The notes: generated from the letters alone by a model not told the origin. A DNA stretch of 60,790 bases from Candidatus Cybelea septentrionalis (GCA_003158175.1 PMHJ01000010.1:58224-119013), one strand, 5' to 3'; positions 8,416 to 17,208 are shown, counted from the stretch's first letter. Program-made: numbers and translations.

Positions 8416-9420
8416 CTATTCGAAACAGACGATTGGTTTGACGATGCGCGATTCCGCCAGCTCCCGATAGGCGCGTGGGACGTCGTCGAGGGAGATGAGC
8501 GCGGCGTCGACTCTTTCGGCCGTGACGACGCCGCGTTCGATCAAGGCCAAAGCCTCGCGCGTGTCGTCGGGGCCACACGAATAACTTGCCACGAGACGAA
8601 GGTCGCCGAAGTAAAAACGCGTGGGATCTAGCGCGATCGGGACTTCGGGTGGGAACGGCGTGAACATCACGACGGTGCCCCCGCCAGCCGCCGCCGCGCA
8701 CGCGGCCTTCATCGCGGGAGCAGTGCCCGGACCGCAGATCACGACGTCGGCACCCCCCGGTAGAACGCGGTCAACGTCGTCGGGAGGAAAGACCGTCGCA
8801 CCGTTGCGCTGCGCGATCGCGCGGCGCTGCTCGATAAAATCGCTTGCGAAGACTTCGGCGCCAAGCGCCCCCGCGGCCAGAACGTGCAGCAATCCCATGA
8901 CGCCCAAGCCGATCACGTAAAGCCGGTCGCCCTTTCGAGCGCCGCTGCGCCGCAGCGATTTTACAACGCAGGCGAGCGGCTCGACGAGCGAAGCATCGCG
9001 AAACGGGACGTTCGCGGGCAGCGGCAGCGTGTCGCGCTGGTTTTCCCGCGAAACGCGAAAGTATTCCGCGATACCGCCGGGCTCGAGCCTTGTGGCGCGC
9101 CAGGTCGCACATTGCACGTAATCGCCGCGCGTGCAGGCGCGGCACTCAAAGCATGGCGCATGATGATGAACGAATACGCGATCCCCGACGGAAAGCGCGC
9201 AGTCGCCGGTGACCGCTGCCACGATGCCGGCGGGTTCGTGGCCGAGCACGAGCGGCGCCTTCCGCGCGATGTACCAACCCATGACGTCGCCGCTGCAGAT
9301 TCCGCTCGCCATCGTTCGCACGAGCAGCTCCCCGTCGCGCAGCTCCGGCACGGGGCGTTCTTCGATGCGCACGTCGTTGACGTCGTAGAGCACCGCGGCT
9401 CGCATCGTTTGAGGCGTCAT
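8416..9420 (-). CDS. Zinc-dependent MDR alcohol/polyol dehydrogenase
   Basis: The protein has 334 residues of the medium-chain dehydrogenase family. Likely catalytic-zinc ligands are C42 (GICSGD) and H61-E62 (GHEPAG). Structural-zinc cysteines are C90, C93, C96 and C104. The nucleotide fold has GLGVMG. The substrate would be an alcohol or sugar alcohol with NAD(P). The start overlaps the stop of the next MDR gene (ATGA), so the two are coupled. Two related enzymes side by side might work in sequence or as a hetero-oligomer. Confidence 0.88.
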   Translation of the reverse strand: MTPQTMRAAVLYDVNDVRIEERPVPELRDGELLVRTMASGICSGDVMGWYIARKAPLVLGHEPAGIVAAVTGDCALSVGDRVFVHHHAPCFECRACTRGDYVQCATWRATRLEPGGIAEYFRVSRENQRDTLPLPANVPFRDASLVEPLACVVKSLRRSGARKGDRLYVIGLGVMGLLHVLAAGALGAEVFASDFIEQRRAIAQRNGATVFPPDDVDRVLPGGADVVICGPGTAPAMKAACAAAAGGGTVVMFTPFPPEVPIALDPTRFYFGDLRLVASYSCGPDDTREALALIERGVVTAERVDAALISLDDVPRAYRELAESRIVKPIVCFE

Positions 9421-10454
9421 GGTTCGATCAATAACTTCAGAGCGTCGCCGGTGTCGAGCCTTCGGAAAGCTTCGGCGATTCGATCGAGCGAGTAGCCATC
9501 CGAAATCAAAGCGCTCAGCGGTAGCGCGTGGCTCGCGATGAGCTCGTAGGCGCTGCGCACATCGCGCGGCGTGAAGTGGAACGGCGCGATAAGCTGGACT
9601 TCATCGTAGTGCAGCCGCGCGGCATCGAAGGAGACGCGGCTCTCTGCCGGCAGCCCGGCAAAAAACGAAACGCGCCCTCCGCGCCGCACGAGCGAGGGTG
9701 CGCGCTCCCACATCTCGATGCTTCCGGTACACTCGATCGCGGCATCCACGCCGCGGTCGCCGGTTCGCTCGGCGATGATGTCGCCGATCGGCGACGCCGT
9801 TGCGTCGATGCTTTGTAGCCCGAGTTCGCGTGCCAGGGCCACGCGCTGGGGCCGGCGGCCGAAGAGAAGCGCCTCGACACCCCGCCGCTGCAGCAGCAGA
9901 GCGTGGAGGATTCCAAAGCCGCCGTTGCCGATGACGGCAACGGTCGACCCGGGGACCGGCGCGAGGAGCTCGATCGAGTGAACGACGCAGGAAAGCGGCT
10001 CGAGAAATGCCGCCTGTGCGTAACCAATGTCGAGGGGTTTGTGGAAGCAGTTGCGCTCGACGACGCGTTGCGGAACCGCGATCAGATCCGAGTACGCACC
10101 CAAAATCATCGTCGAGAGGAGATCTTCGCAGAGCTCCTCTTGCCCGTTCCGGCACCAATAGCACTGACCGCACGGCGCGGTGTGGACGCACATCACCGGA
10201 TCGCCGACGGCAAAGGCCGTCACGCCCGTCGCAACCGATGCCACGTCGCCGGAAAACTCGTGGCCGAAGCGCGTCGGCATCGGCATCTTCGGATGGCCGC
10301 GACGGTACGTCTTCAGATCCGTTCCATCGGTCAAGGCGGCGCGCACGCGCACGACGATTCCCCCCGGGGGCGCCGCCGGTACCGCTTCTTCGCGCAACTC
10401 GATCGTCTTAGGTGAAACCAGCATCGCGACGCGCGAACGATCCGATGCGCTCAC
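9417..10454 (-). CDS. MDR dehydrogenase lacking the usual catalytic cysteine
   Basis: The protein has 345 residues of the same family as the gene at 8416. The structural zinc site is complete (C95, C98, C101, C109), and GHE is present at 64-66. Where most members read G-x-C-G-T-D, this protein reads ALTDGTDLK, so the catalytic-zinc cysteine is replaced by D43. Zinc may still bind through Asp, or the enzyme may use another mechanism. The Rossmann motif is GNGGFG. It overlaps neighbours by 4 bases on both sides in a thioesterase-MDR-MDR operon. Confidence 0.85.
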   Translation of the reverse strand: MSASDRSRVAMLVSPKTIELREEAVPAAPPGGIVVRVRAALTDGTDLKTYRRGHPKMPMPTRFGHEFSGDVASVATGVTAFAVGDPVMCVHTAPCGQCYWCRNGQEELCEDLLSTMILGAYSDLIAVPQRVVERNCFHKPLDIGYAQAAFLEPLSCVVHSIELLAPVPGSTVAVIGNGGFGILHALLLQRRGVEALLFGRRPQRVALARELGLQSIDATASPIGDIIAERTGDRGVDAAIECTGSIEMWERAPSLVRRGGRVSFFAGLPAESRVSFDAARLHYDEVQLIAPFHFTPRDVRSAYELIASHALPLSALISDGYSLDRIAEAFRRLDTGDALKLLIEP

Positions 10455-10909
10455 GCGGTTGGGGCTGCGACGCAGGCCAGCAACGCCGAGCGAATTGGTT
10501 CGGGCAGCGGGCGGCTCTTCTTCGTCACGCCATCGATCGCCGCCACGATGAACGTTAATGCCGCACCCGCCTCACCAGTGCGCTCGTTGAACAGGACGGT
10601 CTTCCATCGGACGCTCGACGACCCGACGCGCTCGATGTGCGTGCGCATCCGCAGCCAGTCGCTCATCATCGCTGGAGCGTGATACTCCGCCTCCACCCGA
10701 ACGCGCGGAAGCCAAAAATCGTACTGCGTGAACACGGTCTCGTACGGAAAGCCGAGCTCGGCGAAGAGCTGCATTTCTGCGTACTCGGCAAAGCGCGGAT
10801 AGGCCGCGAAGTACATGATGCCGGCGATGTCGACGTCGGCCCATTGCACCTGCAGGCGCGCTTCGAACGAGCGCGCTCCAGAGGGAAGGGTGTCTTTAAA
10901 TTTAGTCAC
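10451..10909 (-). CDS. Acyl-CoA thioesterase, hotdog fold (4HBT)
   Basis: The protein has 152 residues. The N-terminal WADVDIAGIMYFAAYPRFAEYAE matches the 4HBT signature of YbgC/FadM-type thioesterases, where an early Asp takes part in hydrolysis of acyl-CoA. It starts 8 bases after riboflavin synthase stops and overlaps the next dehydrogenase by 4 bases. It is probably cytosolic. Substrate unknown; the two dehydrogenases downstream suggest acyl or aldehyde metabolism. Confidence 0.85.
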   Translation of the reverse strand: MTKFKDTLPSGARSFEARLQVQWADVDIAGIMYFAAYPRFAEYAEMQLFAELGFPYETVFTQYDFWLPRVRVEAEYHAPAMMSDWLRMRTHIERVGSSSVRWKTVLFNERTGEAGAALTFIVAAIDGVTKKSRPLPEPIRSALLACVAAPTA

Positions 10910-10916
10910 TTCTGGG

Positions 10917-11606
10917 TCACCCTTCGACAGGCTCAGGATGACACTGGGAGAGCTCAGGGTTACACTGGGAGAGGATGATACTGGCGGCGACGTAGCGGGC
11001 GATCGGGTCGACTTCGAGGTTCACGCGGCTGCCGGGCGGGCGCGCGCGCAGCGTCGTGCGTTCGATCGTTTCAGGAATGAGTGCCATCTCGAACCAGCCG
11101 TCACCGGTCGCGGCAACGGTCAGGCTGACGCCGTCCACCGCGATGAAAGCCTTGGGTGCAATCAGGGTCGCGATCGCCGCCGGCGACTCGACGCGCATGC
11201 GTTCGCCCTGCCCCTCTGGAGTCCGGGAGAGTACGAGAGCGGCGGCATCCACGTGACCATAGACAAAATGGCCGCCGAGGCGGTCGCCGACACGCAACGC
11301 GTACTCCACGTTGACGGTGTCGCCCACTTTGCGCTCTCCCAGGGTACTGCACGCGAGCGTTTCAGGAACCACGTCGAACGCAACAGCATCTCCGTCGAGT
11401 GCGGTTGCGGTCAGGCAGACTCCGTCGATCGCGATTGAGTCGCCGGGCAACGGCCGTTCCAACTCTACGCCCTCGCACCGCACGACCAATGTCGCACCAC
11501 TGCCAATGTGATCCTCGTCTTGTCGTCCTTCGAGCGAGCCTGTCCTGAGCGCAGGCGAAGGGCTCGGGATGACAAGACCGCGATAGCGAATTAGTCCGCT
11601 AAACAT
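10917..11606 (-). CDS. ribE: Riboflavin synthase alpha chain, enlarged by repeat sequence
   Basis: The protein has 229 residues from the ATG at 11606. This start gives the classic MFSGL N-terminus and overlaps the end of ribD. It joins two 6,7-dimethyl-8-ribityllumazine molecules to make riboflavin. The two lumazine-binding barrels are seen in GDSIAIDGVCLTA and its internal repeat FIAVDGVSLTVA, and in GGHFVYGHVD. Residues about 12-35 are foreign to the family and come from a dispersed repeat. The last 15 or so residues (SQCNPELSQCHPEPVEG) come from a second copy. Both keep the frame open. Activity is probably kept, since the insert falls in an N-terminal loop. Confidence 0.9.
   Translation of the reverse strand: MFSGLIRYRGLVIPSPSPALRTGSLEGRQDEDHIGSGATLVVRCEGVELERPLPGDSIAIDGVCLTATALDGDAVAFDVVPETLACSTLGERKVGDTVNVEYALRVGDRLGGHFVYGHVDAAALVLSRTPEGQGERMRVESPAAIATLIAPKAFIAVDGVSLTVAATGDGWFEMALIPETIERTTLRARPPGSRVNLEVDPIARYVAASIILSQCNPELSQCHPEPVEG
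10921..10966. repeat. Dispersed repeat copy at the ribE 3' end
   Basis: CCTTCGACAGGCTCAGGATG followed by ACA belongs to a repeat family also seen at 11527-11572 and 23450-23500. A shortened second unit (CTCAGGGTTACACTGGGAGA) follows. Read on the minus strand it forms the C-terminal tail of riboflavin synthase. Confidence 0.65.
11518..11573. repeat. Dispersed repeat copy inside ribE
   Basis: The copy has CCTTCGAGCGAGCCTGTCCT, then GAGCGCAGGCGAAGGGCTCG, then GGATGACA. It contains its own inverted symmetry (CCTTCG...CGAAGG). It is inserted in frame in codons about 12-31 of ribE and is translated with no stop. Confidence 0.7.
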
Positions 11607-12708
11607 TCGCAAACGTTCCGCTGATCACAATGTCCTCGCCCTTCCGTTCGACGCGGTCAAATTGCAGCCGTACGCTGTCGCGCAACAAGTCCCCACGCGC
11701 AAGCACCGGTACCGCGCTTTGAGTTGGCAGAATGAGGGGCGCGACGGCCCAGTAGAAACGGTCTGCTTGCCCGGCGGCGATCAATCGCGCTGCCAGCGTG
11801 GGGCCACCCTCACACAACACGCTGTAAATGCCGTGCTCGCGCAACGCTTCGAGGGCTTGCGGGAGGTCGAGGCGGAGATTCTCCGGCGGCCCAACCCCGA
11901 TCACGTCGGCGACGGCGCGGAGCTCATCCAAACGATTTGCCAGGCCGCTGGGCGCGAGCACGACGCTCTTTGCGTAGCCCTCTTCGACACTAAAGATTCG
12001 GCTGCGCGGGTTTACACCCTCGGTCTGGCAAAGAACGACGCGCACGTAGGGACGCAGGCGATGATGCGCCGGACGCACCGTAAGCTGCGGATCGTCGACG
12101 CGCACCGTGCCGGCGCCGACCATGACGGCGTCATGCGCGATACGCAGATCGCGCACGTAGTGCGCCGTCTCTTGTGAGGTCAGCCGCTGCTCGACACCAG
12201 GCCGGCTCGCAATTGCCCCGTCGAGCGACATCGCCATTTTCAGCGCAACGTACGGGCGTCGCAGCGAGCTCGCGCGGGCGAACGGTTCGATCAAGTTGCG
12301 AGCGTCCGGATCTTGCGCGACCGCGACATCCACGCCGCGCTCTCGTAACTCGGCGGCGCCGCCATGCAGCGCCGGGTCGAGGGCGCCCGCAACCACTCGA
12401 ACGATACCAGCTTCGATAACCGCGTCCGCGCAGGGCGGCGTGCGGCCGACGTGCCGGCAAGGCTCGAGCGATACATAGAGCGTTGCGCCGCGGGCATCGC
12501 GCGCGGCTTGACGCAAAGCGTTGACCTCCGCATGCGCGTCGCCCGCACGATGATGGTAACCTTCGCCAACGATTCGATTATCGCGCACGACGACCGCGCC
12601 GACGGGCGGATTCGGAGAGGTGCTGCCAATGCCACGAGCCGCGAGCTCGTAGGTACGTTGCAAGTAGAGTTCGTCGAGAGGCGTCAGCGGGCGATGGAAT
12701 TGCTCCAC
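11599..12708 (-). CDS. ribD: RibD: pyrimidine deaminase / reductase of riboflavin synthesis
   Basis: I chose the GTG at 12708 (369 residues), which begins just before the conserved deaminase domain. A frame opening at 12786 would add residues that only shadow comF. The deaminase zinc site is H59-A-E61 with C84 and C93 (PCRHVGRTPPC). The C-terminal reductase domain has KMAMSLDGAIA and GPTLAARLI. It converts the GTP-derived pyrimidine in two steps for riboflavin. It overlaps comF by 25 bases and ribE by 8, so the genes are coupled. I see no FMN riboswitch, as the genes lie inside a longer operon. Confidence 0.93.
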   Translation of the reverse strand: MEQFHRPLTPLDELYLQRTYELAARGIGSTSPNPPVGAVVVRDNRIVGEGYHHRAGDAHAEVNALRQAARDARGATLYVSLEPCRHVGRTPPCADAVIEAGIVRVVAGALDPALHGGAAELRERGVDVAVAQDPDARNLIEPFARASSLRRPYVALKMAMSLDGAIASRPGVEQRLTSQETAHYVRDLRIAHDAVMVGAGTVRVDDPQLTVRPAHHRLRPYVRVVLCQTEGVNPRSRIFSVEEGYAKSVVLAPSGLANRLDELRAVADVIGVGPPENLRLDLPQALEALREHGIYSVLCEGGPTLAARLIAAGQADRFYWAVAPLILPTQSAVPVLARGDLLRDSVRLQFDRVERKGEDIVISGTFANV

Positions 12709-13307
12709 GGGTGGGGGCTCTTCGCCACAGCGACCACTATCGCATCGTCCACGAGTCCGCCGGCTTCTCGAATCGCATCGGCACAATCCCGAAGCGTCGA
12801 TCCGGTCGTGCAGACATCGTCGAAGAGCGTCACGTGCCGGCCCGCAACGCCGGCCGCATTACACGCGAATCGCCCTTGGGCGGCAAGGCGTTGCGCTCGC
12901 GACCGTCCGCGCTGCGAGTCGCCCGATCGCTGGTCTAAGGCCAGAACCACGCGGGCGCCGGCGATTGCAGCCGCGCAACGAGCCACGAGCGCGACCCCGT
13001 CGAGACCGCGCACGCGCCGGCGTTTTACGGTCGTCGGGACCGGGATGAGGGTCGCGCCGGCAGGAACCAGGGGCGCCGTTATGCGTCCCAATGCCTCGGC
13101 GACGTCTCGGCGCCCATCCTTGAGCGCCAGCACCGCCGTGCGAAGGCTGCCTTCGTACGCGGCAACGGCCGCAACCCGCAGCGTCGGAAGATAAACTGCA
13201 ACGGCTTTCCCGTTTGGACGGCATGCGTTGCAGAGCCCGGAACCAATGCCATTGCAGCTCGCGCATTGGGCCGGGAAGACGACATCGAGCAGCAGGCGCC
13301 AGTCCAT
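12684..13307 (-). CDS. comF: ComF-family phosphoribosyltransferase-like protein
   Basis: The protein has 207 residues. Four N-terminal cysteines (C15, C18, C26, C29) form the zinc ribbon of the double-zinc-ribbon/ComF group. The C-terminal PRTase loop VTLFDDVCTTGSTL (about 159-172) is the PRPP-binding motif. ComF proteins aid DNA uptake or later processing of incoming strands in competent bacteria; the exact reaction is not known. It is 31 bases after the nucleotidyltransferase gene and overlaps ribD. Confidence 0.88.
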   Translation of the reverse strand: MDWRLLLDVVFPAQCASCNGIGSGLCNACRPNGKAVAVYLPTLRVAAVAAYEGSLRTAVLALKDGRRDVAEALGRITAPLVPAGATLIPVPTTVKRRRVRGLDGVALVARCAAAIAGARVVLALDQRSGDSQRGRSRAQRLAAQGRFACNAAGVAGRHVTLFDDVCTTGSTLRDCADAIREAGGLVDDAIVVAVAKSPHPWSNSIAR

Positions 13308-13338
13308 ACCGCTCGATCACGCAGCGGTGATAGAACGT

Positions 13339-14364
13339 CTAGCTGGAGGCCTCCACCGCAACGAGCGCGTCGTCGAGCACGCTTTCGGGCTGGACGGCGT
13401 AGCCGGTTCCCACGATCGTGTCGCGCAAATTTGCTCGCGCGCCGATCGTCGCGCCGTTCCAAAGGATGCTGCGTTCGAGCTTCGCCGCGGCATCGACGCG
13501 TACGCGATCGCCGATGATGCTCGGGCCGACGATCGACACGCCGTCGGCGATCGTCGCCGACGCGCCGATCCGCACGGGACCCTCGATGCGGACGTTGCTG
13601 CCGAACCGCGCGGAGGAGTCGATACCATTCGAAGTGGTCTTGGGAATCTGCACGACGCCCTCGAGGACGTCGTAACTCGCGCGCCGGTATTCCCCGGGCG
13701 TGCCGATATCGGCCCAGTATGCGCCGCGCGCGTGAAATCCATAGAAAGGGTCTCCCGCGCTCTGTAGCGCCGGAAAGACCTGTTTGCCGAAATCGTAGAA
13801 CTCGGCGCGCGGGATATGCTCGAAAATCTCCGGCGAAAAGACGTAGACGCCGGTGTTGGCCAACTTGCTACGCTCCATCCCTCGCGGCGGTTTCTCCTGA
13901 AATCCGACGATCTTTGCGCGCTCGTCCAGCACGACGACGCCGTATTGATCGACGACGTCGCATTCGACGAGACCGATGGTCGCGATCGCGGATCGATCAC
14001 GATGAAACTCAAGTAACTTGTCCAACCGAATATCGGTAACTTCGTCGCAGCCGATCACGGCAAATGGCTCGTCGTCGAAGAACTCTTGCACCTTCTTGAG
14101 GCCGCCGGCGCTTCCGAGCAGTTCGTTTTCGTACGAGTAGTGCAGCTTCACGCCATAGCGCGAACCGTCGCCAAGCGCCTCGACGATTGCATCGGCGAGA
14201 TAGTGGACGTTGATTGCAATTTCGTCGAAGCCGTAGGCCTTGAGATAGTGCATCAAATGCGCGGCATTCGGAACGCCGGCGACGGGCACGAGCGGCTTGG
14301 GGACCGATTTGGTGAGCGGATAGAGCCTGGTCGACAGGCCGCCCGCCAGAATCATCGCTTTCAC
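13339..14364 (-). CDS. NDP-sugar nucleotidyltransferase (GDP-mannose/glucose pyrophosphorylase-like)
   Basis: The protein has 341 residues from a GTG at 14364, whose GTGA overlaps the stop of the upstream glycosyltransferase. The N-terminal motif LAGGLSTRLYPLTKSVPKP binds the nucleotide, followed by a sugar-phosphate transferase domain to about residue 235. A left-handed beta-helix domain closes the protein (hexapeptide-like GPVRIGASATIADGVSIVG). It makes an activated sugar, probably GDP-mannose or a UDP/dTDP-sugar, for surface polysaccharide. A paralogue lies at 23500-24570. Confidence 0.85.
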   Translation of the reverse strand: MKAMILAGGLSTRLYPLTKSVPKPLVPVAGVPNAAHLMHYLKAYGFDEIAINVHYLADAIVEALGDGSRYGVKLHYSYENELLGSAGGLKKVQEFFDDEPFAVIGCDEVTDIRLDKLLEFHRDRSAIATIGLVECDVVDQYGVVVLDERAKIVGFQEKPPRGMERSKLANTGVYVFSPEIFEHIPRAEFYDFGKQVFPALQSAGDPFYGFHARGAYWADIGTPGEYRRASYDVLEGVVQIPKTTSNGIDSSARFGSNVRIEGPVRIGASATIADGVSIVGPSIIGDRVRVDAAAKLERSILWNGATIGARANLRDTIVGTGYAVQPESVLDDALVAVEASS

Positions 14365-15086
14365 CTGAACTCCTCGAGCAGAATCAGCCAGGCGAAGCGT
14401 GGCAGCGCGAGCTGTCGCCGCCAGCGGCGCGGTTCCGTGATAAGCCGGTAGAGCCACTCGAGGCCCAGCCGGCGCGCGATGCGTGGCGCCCGCGTGACGC
14501 GCCCCGAGATCACGTCGAACGAACCTCCGACGCCGACGCCCGCACCGCAGCCGGTTTCAGCGAGATGCTCTGCGAGCCAAAACTCTTGCCGCGGCGATCC
14601 CATGCCGACGAAAAGCAGGCGCGCGCCGCCGGCGACGATGCTTTGCACGATCGCGGGCGTCTGTTCGTCGGTGAAAAACCCGTCGTGCGTCCCGGCGATC
14701 TGTAATCCGGGATAACGCACTTCCAAGATCGCGGCCGCATCGGCCGCGACGCCCGGCGAGCCGCCCAAAAAATAGACCGGCAGGCCGGCCGCGGCCGCTC
14801 CTCCGCAAAGATGCTCCAAGAGTTCGACGCCCGTGACGCGCTCGCGAAGCGGCGCGCCTCGGCGGCGAGCCACCGTCAGCAAACCGACGGTATCGCACAG
14901 CGAAAGGGCACAGGCGTTGACGACTGCGCGAAAACGCGCGTCATCTTGAGCGTAGACGACCATCTCGGTACCGAGCGTGACGATCTGCGCGCCGCTTCCC
15001 TCGCGTGCCTCGTGGAGAATGCGACGCGTTGCTTCGCCGGCATCGACCAGATCGAGCCGGCAGTCGAGAATTTGCAGCGAAGTCAC
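14361..15086 (-). CDS. WecG/TagA/CpsF-family glycosyltransferase
   Basis: The protein has 241 residues from the GTG at 15086, which overlaps the dapA stop (GTGA). Family motifs are seen: VTLGTEMVVYAQ, CDTVGLL, ERVTGVELLEHL, VYFLGGSPGVA, and GMGSPRQEFWL. These enzymes add N-acetylmannosamine or a related sugar to a lipid-linked acceptor at the inner membrane face (GT26). Its place between dapA and a sugar nucleotidyltransferase links wall precursor and surface glycan synthesis. Confidence 0.9.
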   Translation of the reverse strand: MTSLQILDCRLDLVDAGEATRRILHEAREGSGAQIVTLGTEMVVYAQDDARFRAVVNACALSLCDTVGLLTVARRRGAPLRERVTGVELLEHLCGGAAAAGLPVYFLGGSPGVAADAAAILEVRYPGLQIAGTHDGFFTDEQTPAIVQSIVAGGARLLFVGMGSPRQEFWLAEHLAETGCGAGVGVGGSFDVISGRVTRAPRIARRLGLEWLYRLITEPRRWRRQLALPRFAWLILLEEFR

Positions 15087-15985
15087 CGGGACTCGACGGC
15101 GTGCGACGTGTACGCGGCCAGGAACGGCCGCAACCGATCGGCGATGCTTTGCGGTATTTCGTCGAGCGGAAGGCGGCACGATCCGACGTTGAAGCCCAGT
15201 TGCCGCATCGCCCATTTCACGGGGATCGGGCTCGTCGTGGCAAAGAGCGCGTCGATTAGCGGCAGAAGCGACGCATGAATTTGCGCCGCCTCTTCCACTC
15301 GGCCGTGCTGGTAGGCATCCAGCATCGCGCGGTATTCGCGAGAGCAGAGATGCGACGCAACGCCAACGACGCCGTCGGCACCCAGCGCTAAGCAGGGAAG
15401 GAAAAGGTGGTCGTCACCCGACCATACGATGAAACCCTCAGGTCGATCGCGCAGAATCATTCCAATCTGCTTGAGATCGCCACTCGACTCTTTGACCCCC
15501 ACGATGTTCGCGTGTCGGCGCGCAAGCTCGAGGAGCGTTTCGGGCAGCATGTTGGCGGCCGTGCGCCCCGGAATATTGTAGATGACGACGGGAAGATGCG
15601 TCGCCTGAGCGATCGCGCCGAAATGGCCGAGCATTCCGCTCTGCGTCGGTTTGTTGTAATAGGGGACGACGGCGAGGATGGCGTCGACGCCGGCCTCCGT
15701 CGCTCCCTGCGTCGCGCGGACGGACTCGCGGGTCGCGTTCGTTCCCGAGTTCGCAATGACGAATGCGTCGCTGCCGACGGCTGCTTTTACCGCTTTGTAG
15801 AGCGCGATGCGCTCGGCGGGTTCGAGCGTCTGCCCTTCCCCCGTCGAGCCGGCAACGATCAAACCGTCGTTTCCGCGATCGACCAGCCAGCGCGCCAAAC
15901 GGCCGGCTTCGTTTACGTCAACCTCGCCTCGTGCGTCGAACGGCGTCACCATCGCGGTGAGAATGACTCCGAGTTGTGCGTTCAT
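15083..15985 (-). CDS. dapA: 4-hydroxy-tetrahydrodipicolinate synthase
   Basis: The protein has 300 residues, the usual family length. It condenses pyruvate with aspartate semialdehyde. The Schiff-base lysine is K165 (GVKESSG). Y136 (VVIYNIPGR) and YYNKPTQSG complete the site, and GSTGEG lies near residues 46-51. Its ATG shares four bases with the lysC stop (ATGA). A longer frame upstream is a shadow of lysC. Part of the dapB-asd-lysC-dapA lysine/diaminopimelate operon. Confidence 0.95.
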   Translation of the reverse strand: MNAQLGVILTAMVTPFDARGEVDVNEAGRLARWLVDRGNDGLIVAGSTGEGQTLEPAERIALYKAVKAAVGSDAFVIANSGTNATRESVRATQGATEAGVDAILAVVPYYNKPTQSGMLGHFGAIAQATHLPVVIYNIPGRTAANMLPETLLELARRHANIVGVKESSGDLKQIGMILRDRPEGFIVWSGDDHLFLPCLALGADGVVGVASHLCSREYRAMLDAYQHGRVEEAAQIHASLLPLIDALFATTSPIPVKWAMRQLGFNVGSCRLPLDEIPQSIADRLRPFLAAYTSHAVESR

Positions 15986-17208
15986 AGGACGGGATCTCCT
16001 CGGTCGAGGCAAAACTGCGCGTGGACGGCGGTCTCGGCGCGCTCGGCCTCTGCGGCGGGAACGAGAATGGAAATCGTTACGTTGCTGTCCGTGCAATGGA
16101 TGATCTCGACATCGGCTCGCGAGAGCGCTAGGGCCACCTGGTGCACGACGCCGGGCGCGTCGCGCATTCCGGTACCGACGACCGAAAGTTTCGAACAACC
16201 CTCGCGCACGCGTACGGCGAGATTCAAATCGCTAAGGAGACGCCGAATTTCGCCGCCTCGATCGCCCTCGACGACGAACGCCACCCCCGCTTGATTGATC
16301 GTCACTTGGTCGATCGAAATTTCGGCGTCGGCGACGCGTCGAAACATCTCCAGCTCGGTCTCCATTCGCCGGCTCGGCGATTCGATGTCGCCCCGAATGA
16401 TGCGAACCCACGTCACGCGCCCCGAGGACGTCACGCCGGTTACGGGCCGGTGATGGTCGACGTTTTCGTCCACCACCGTCCCTTGGTCGCTGTGCAGACC
16501 CTTCACGGCATAGCGGGTCCCGGTACGGCTCGCGTATTGCGCGGCCTTCGAATGCATGACCTTCGCGCCGTGGTTGGCCAGCTCGGTCATTTCCGCCAGC
16601 GAGGCGCGCTCGATCGTTCGCGCCGCCGCAATGCGCCGCGGATCGGCGGTCATCGCGCCGCTTACGTCGGTGTAGATATCCACGCGCTGCGCTTCGAGTG
16701 CGTGTCCGATCGCGATCGCCGAAAGGTCCGTTCCGCCGCGGCCCAGCGTCGTAACCGTACCGTCTTGCGCGACCCCTTGAAAGCCGGCGATCACGGGGAC
16801 CGTTCCGCGTTCCAAGAGCTCGCGGATCGCCTGCGGCTCCACGCGGAGAATCGTTGCGTCGCCGGGGCGCTCGTTGGTTACGATGCCCGCCTGACCGCCC
16901 GAAAGCGCCACGGCATGCACGCCTTCGGCGCTTAGTTCGTCGGCAAAGACGGCAGCGGCAACGAGCTCTCCGGCGGAGAGCAGCAGATCGGTATTGGGAG
17001 TTCCGCTGCGGCCCTCGACCAGCGAGAGCAGCGAGTCGGTAGCATAGGGTTCGGGAAAACGGCCCATCGCGGAGACGACCGCGACGGTCGCAAAGCCGGC
17101 CTCTCGCGCGTCGCGCACGCGTTGGTAGGCGATCAGCCGCTGCTCGCGCGTGCCCACGGAGGTTCCGCCAAACTTCAATACCGCTACCTTTTGGGACGTG
17201 ACATTCAT
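15982..17208 (-). CDS. lysC: Aspartate kinase
   Basis: The protein has 408 residues from the ATG at 17208, which overlaps the asd stop. It phosphorylates aspartate, the first step towards lysine, DAP, threonine and methionine. The N-terminal KFGGTSVG is the kinase motif, and GRGGTDLSA lies near the middle. Two C-terminal ACT domains (about 265-408) are the place where lysine or threonine would inhibit. Length and order match monofunctional, feedback-regulated kinases. Confidence 0.95.
   Translation of the reverse strand: MNVTSQKVAVLKFGGTSVGTREQRLIAYQRVRDAREAGFATVAVVSAMGRFPEPYATDSLLSLVEGRSGTPNTDLLLSAGELVAAAVFADELSAEGVHAVALSGGQAGIVTNERPGDATILRVEPQAIRELLERGTVPVIAGFQGVAQDGTVTTLGRGGTDLSAIAIGHALEAQRVDIYTDVSGAMTADPRRIAAARTIERASLAEMTELANHGAKVMHSKAAQYASRTGTRYAVKGLHSDQGTVVDENVDHHRPVTGVTSSGRVTWVRIIRGDIESPSRRMETELEMFRRVADAEISIDQVTINQAGVAFVVEGDRGGEIRRLLSDLNLAVRVREGCSKLSVVGTGMRDAPGVVHQVALALSRADVEIIHCTDSNVTISILVPAAEAERAETAVHAQFCLDRGDPVL

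Noticed and set aside
8884-9495. 203-residue plus-strand ORF
   Set aside because: Antisense shadow of two dehydrogenase genes with full motifs.
12786-13338. FMN riboswitch upstream of ribD
   Set aside because: The space is occupied by comF coding sequence and no RFN-like conserved blocks were seen.
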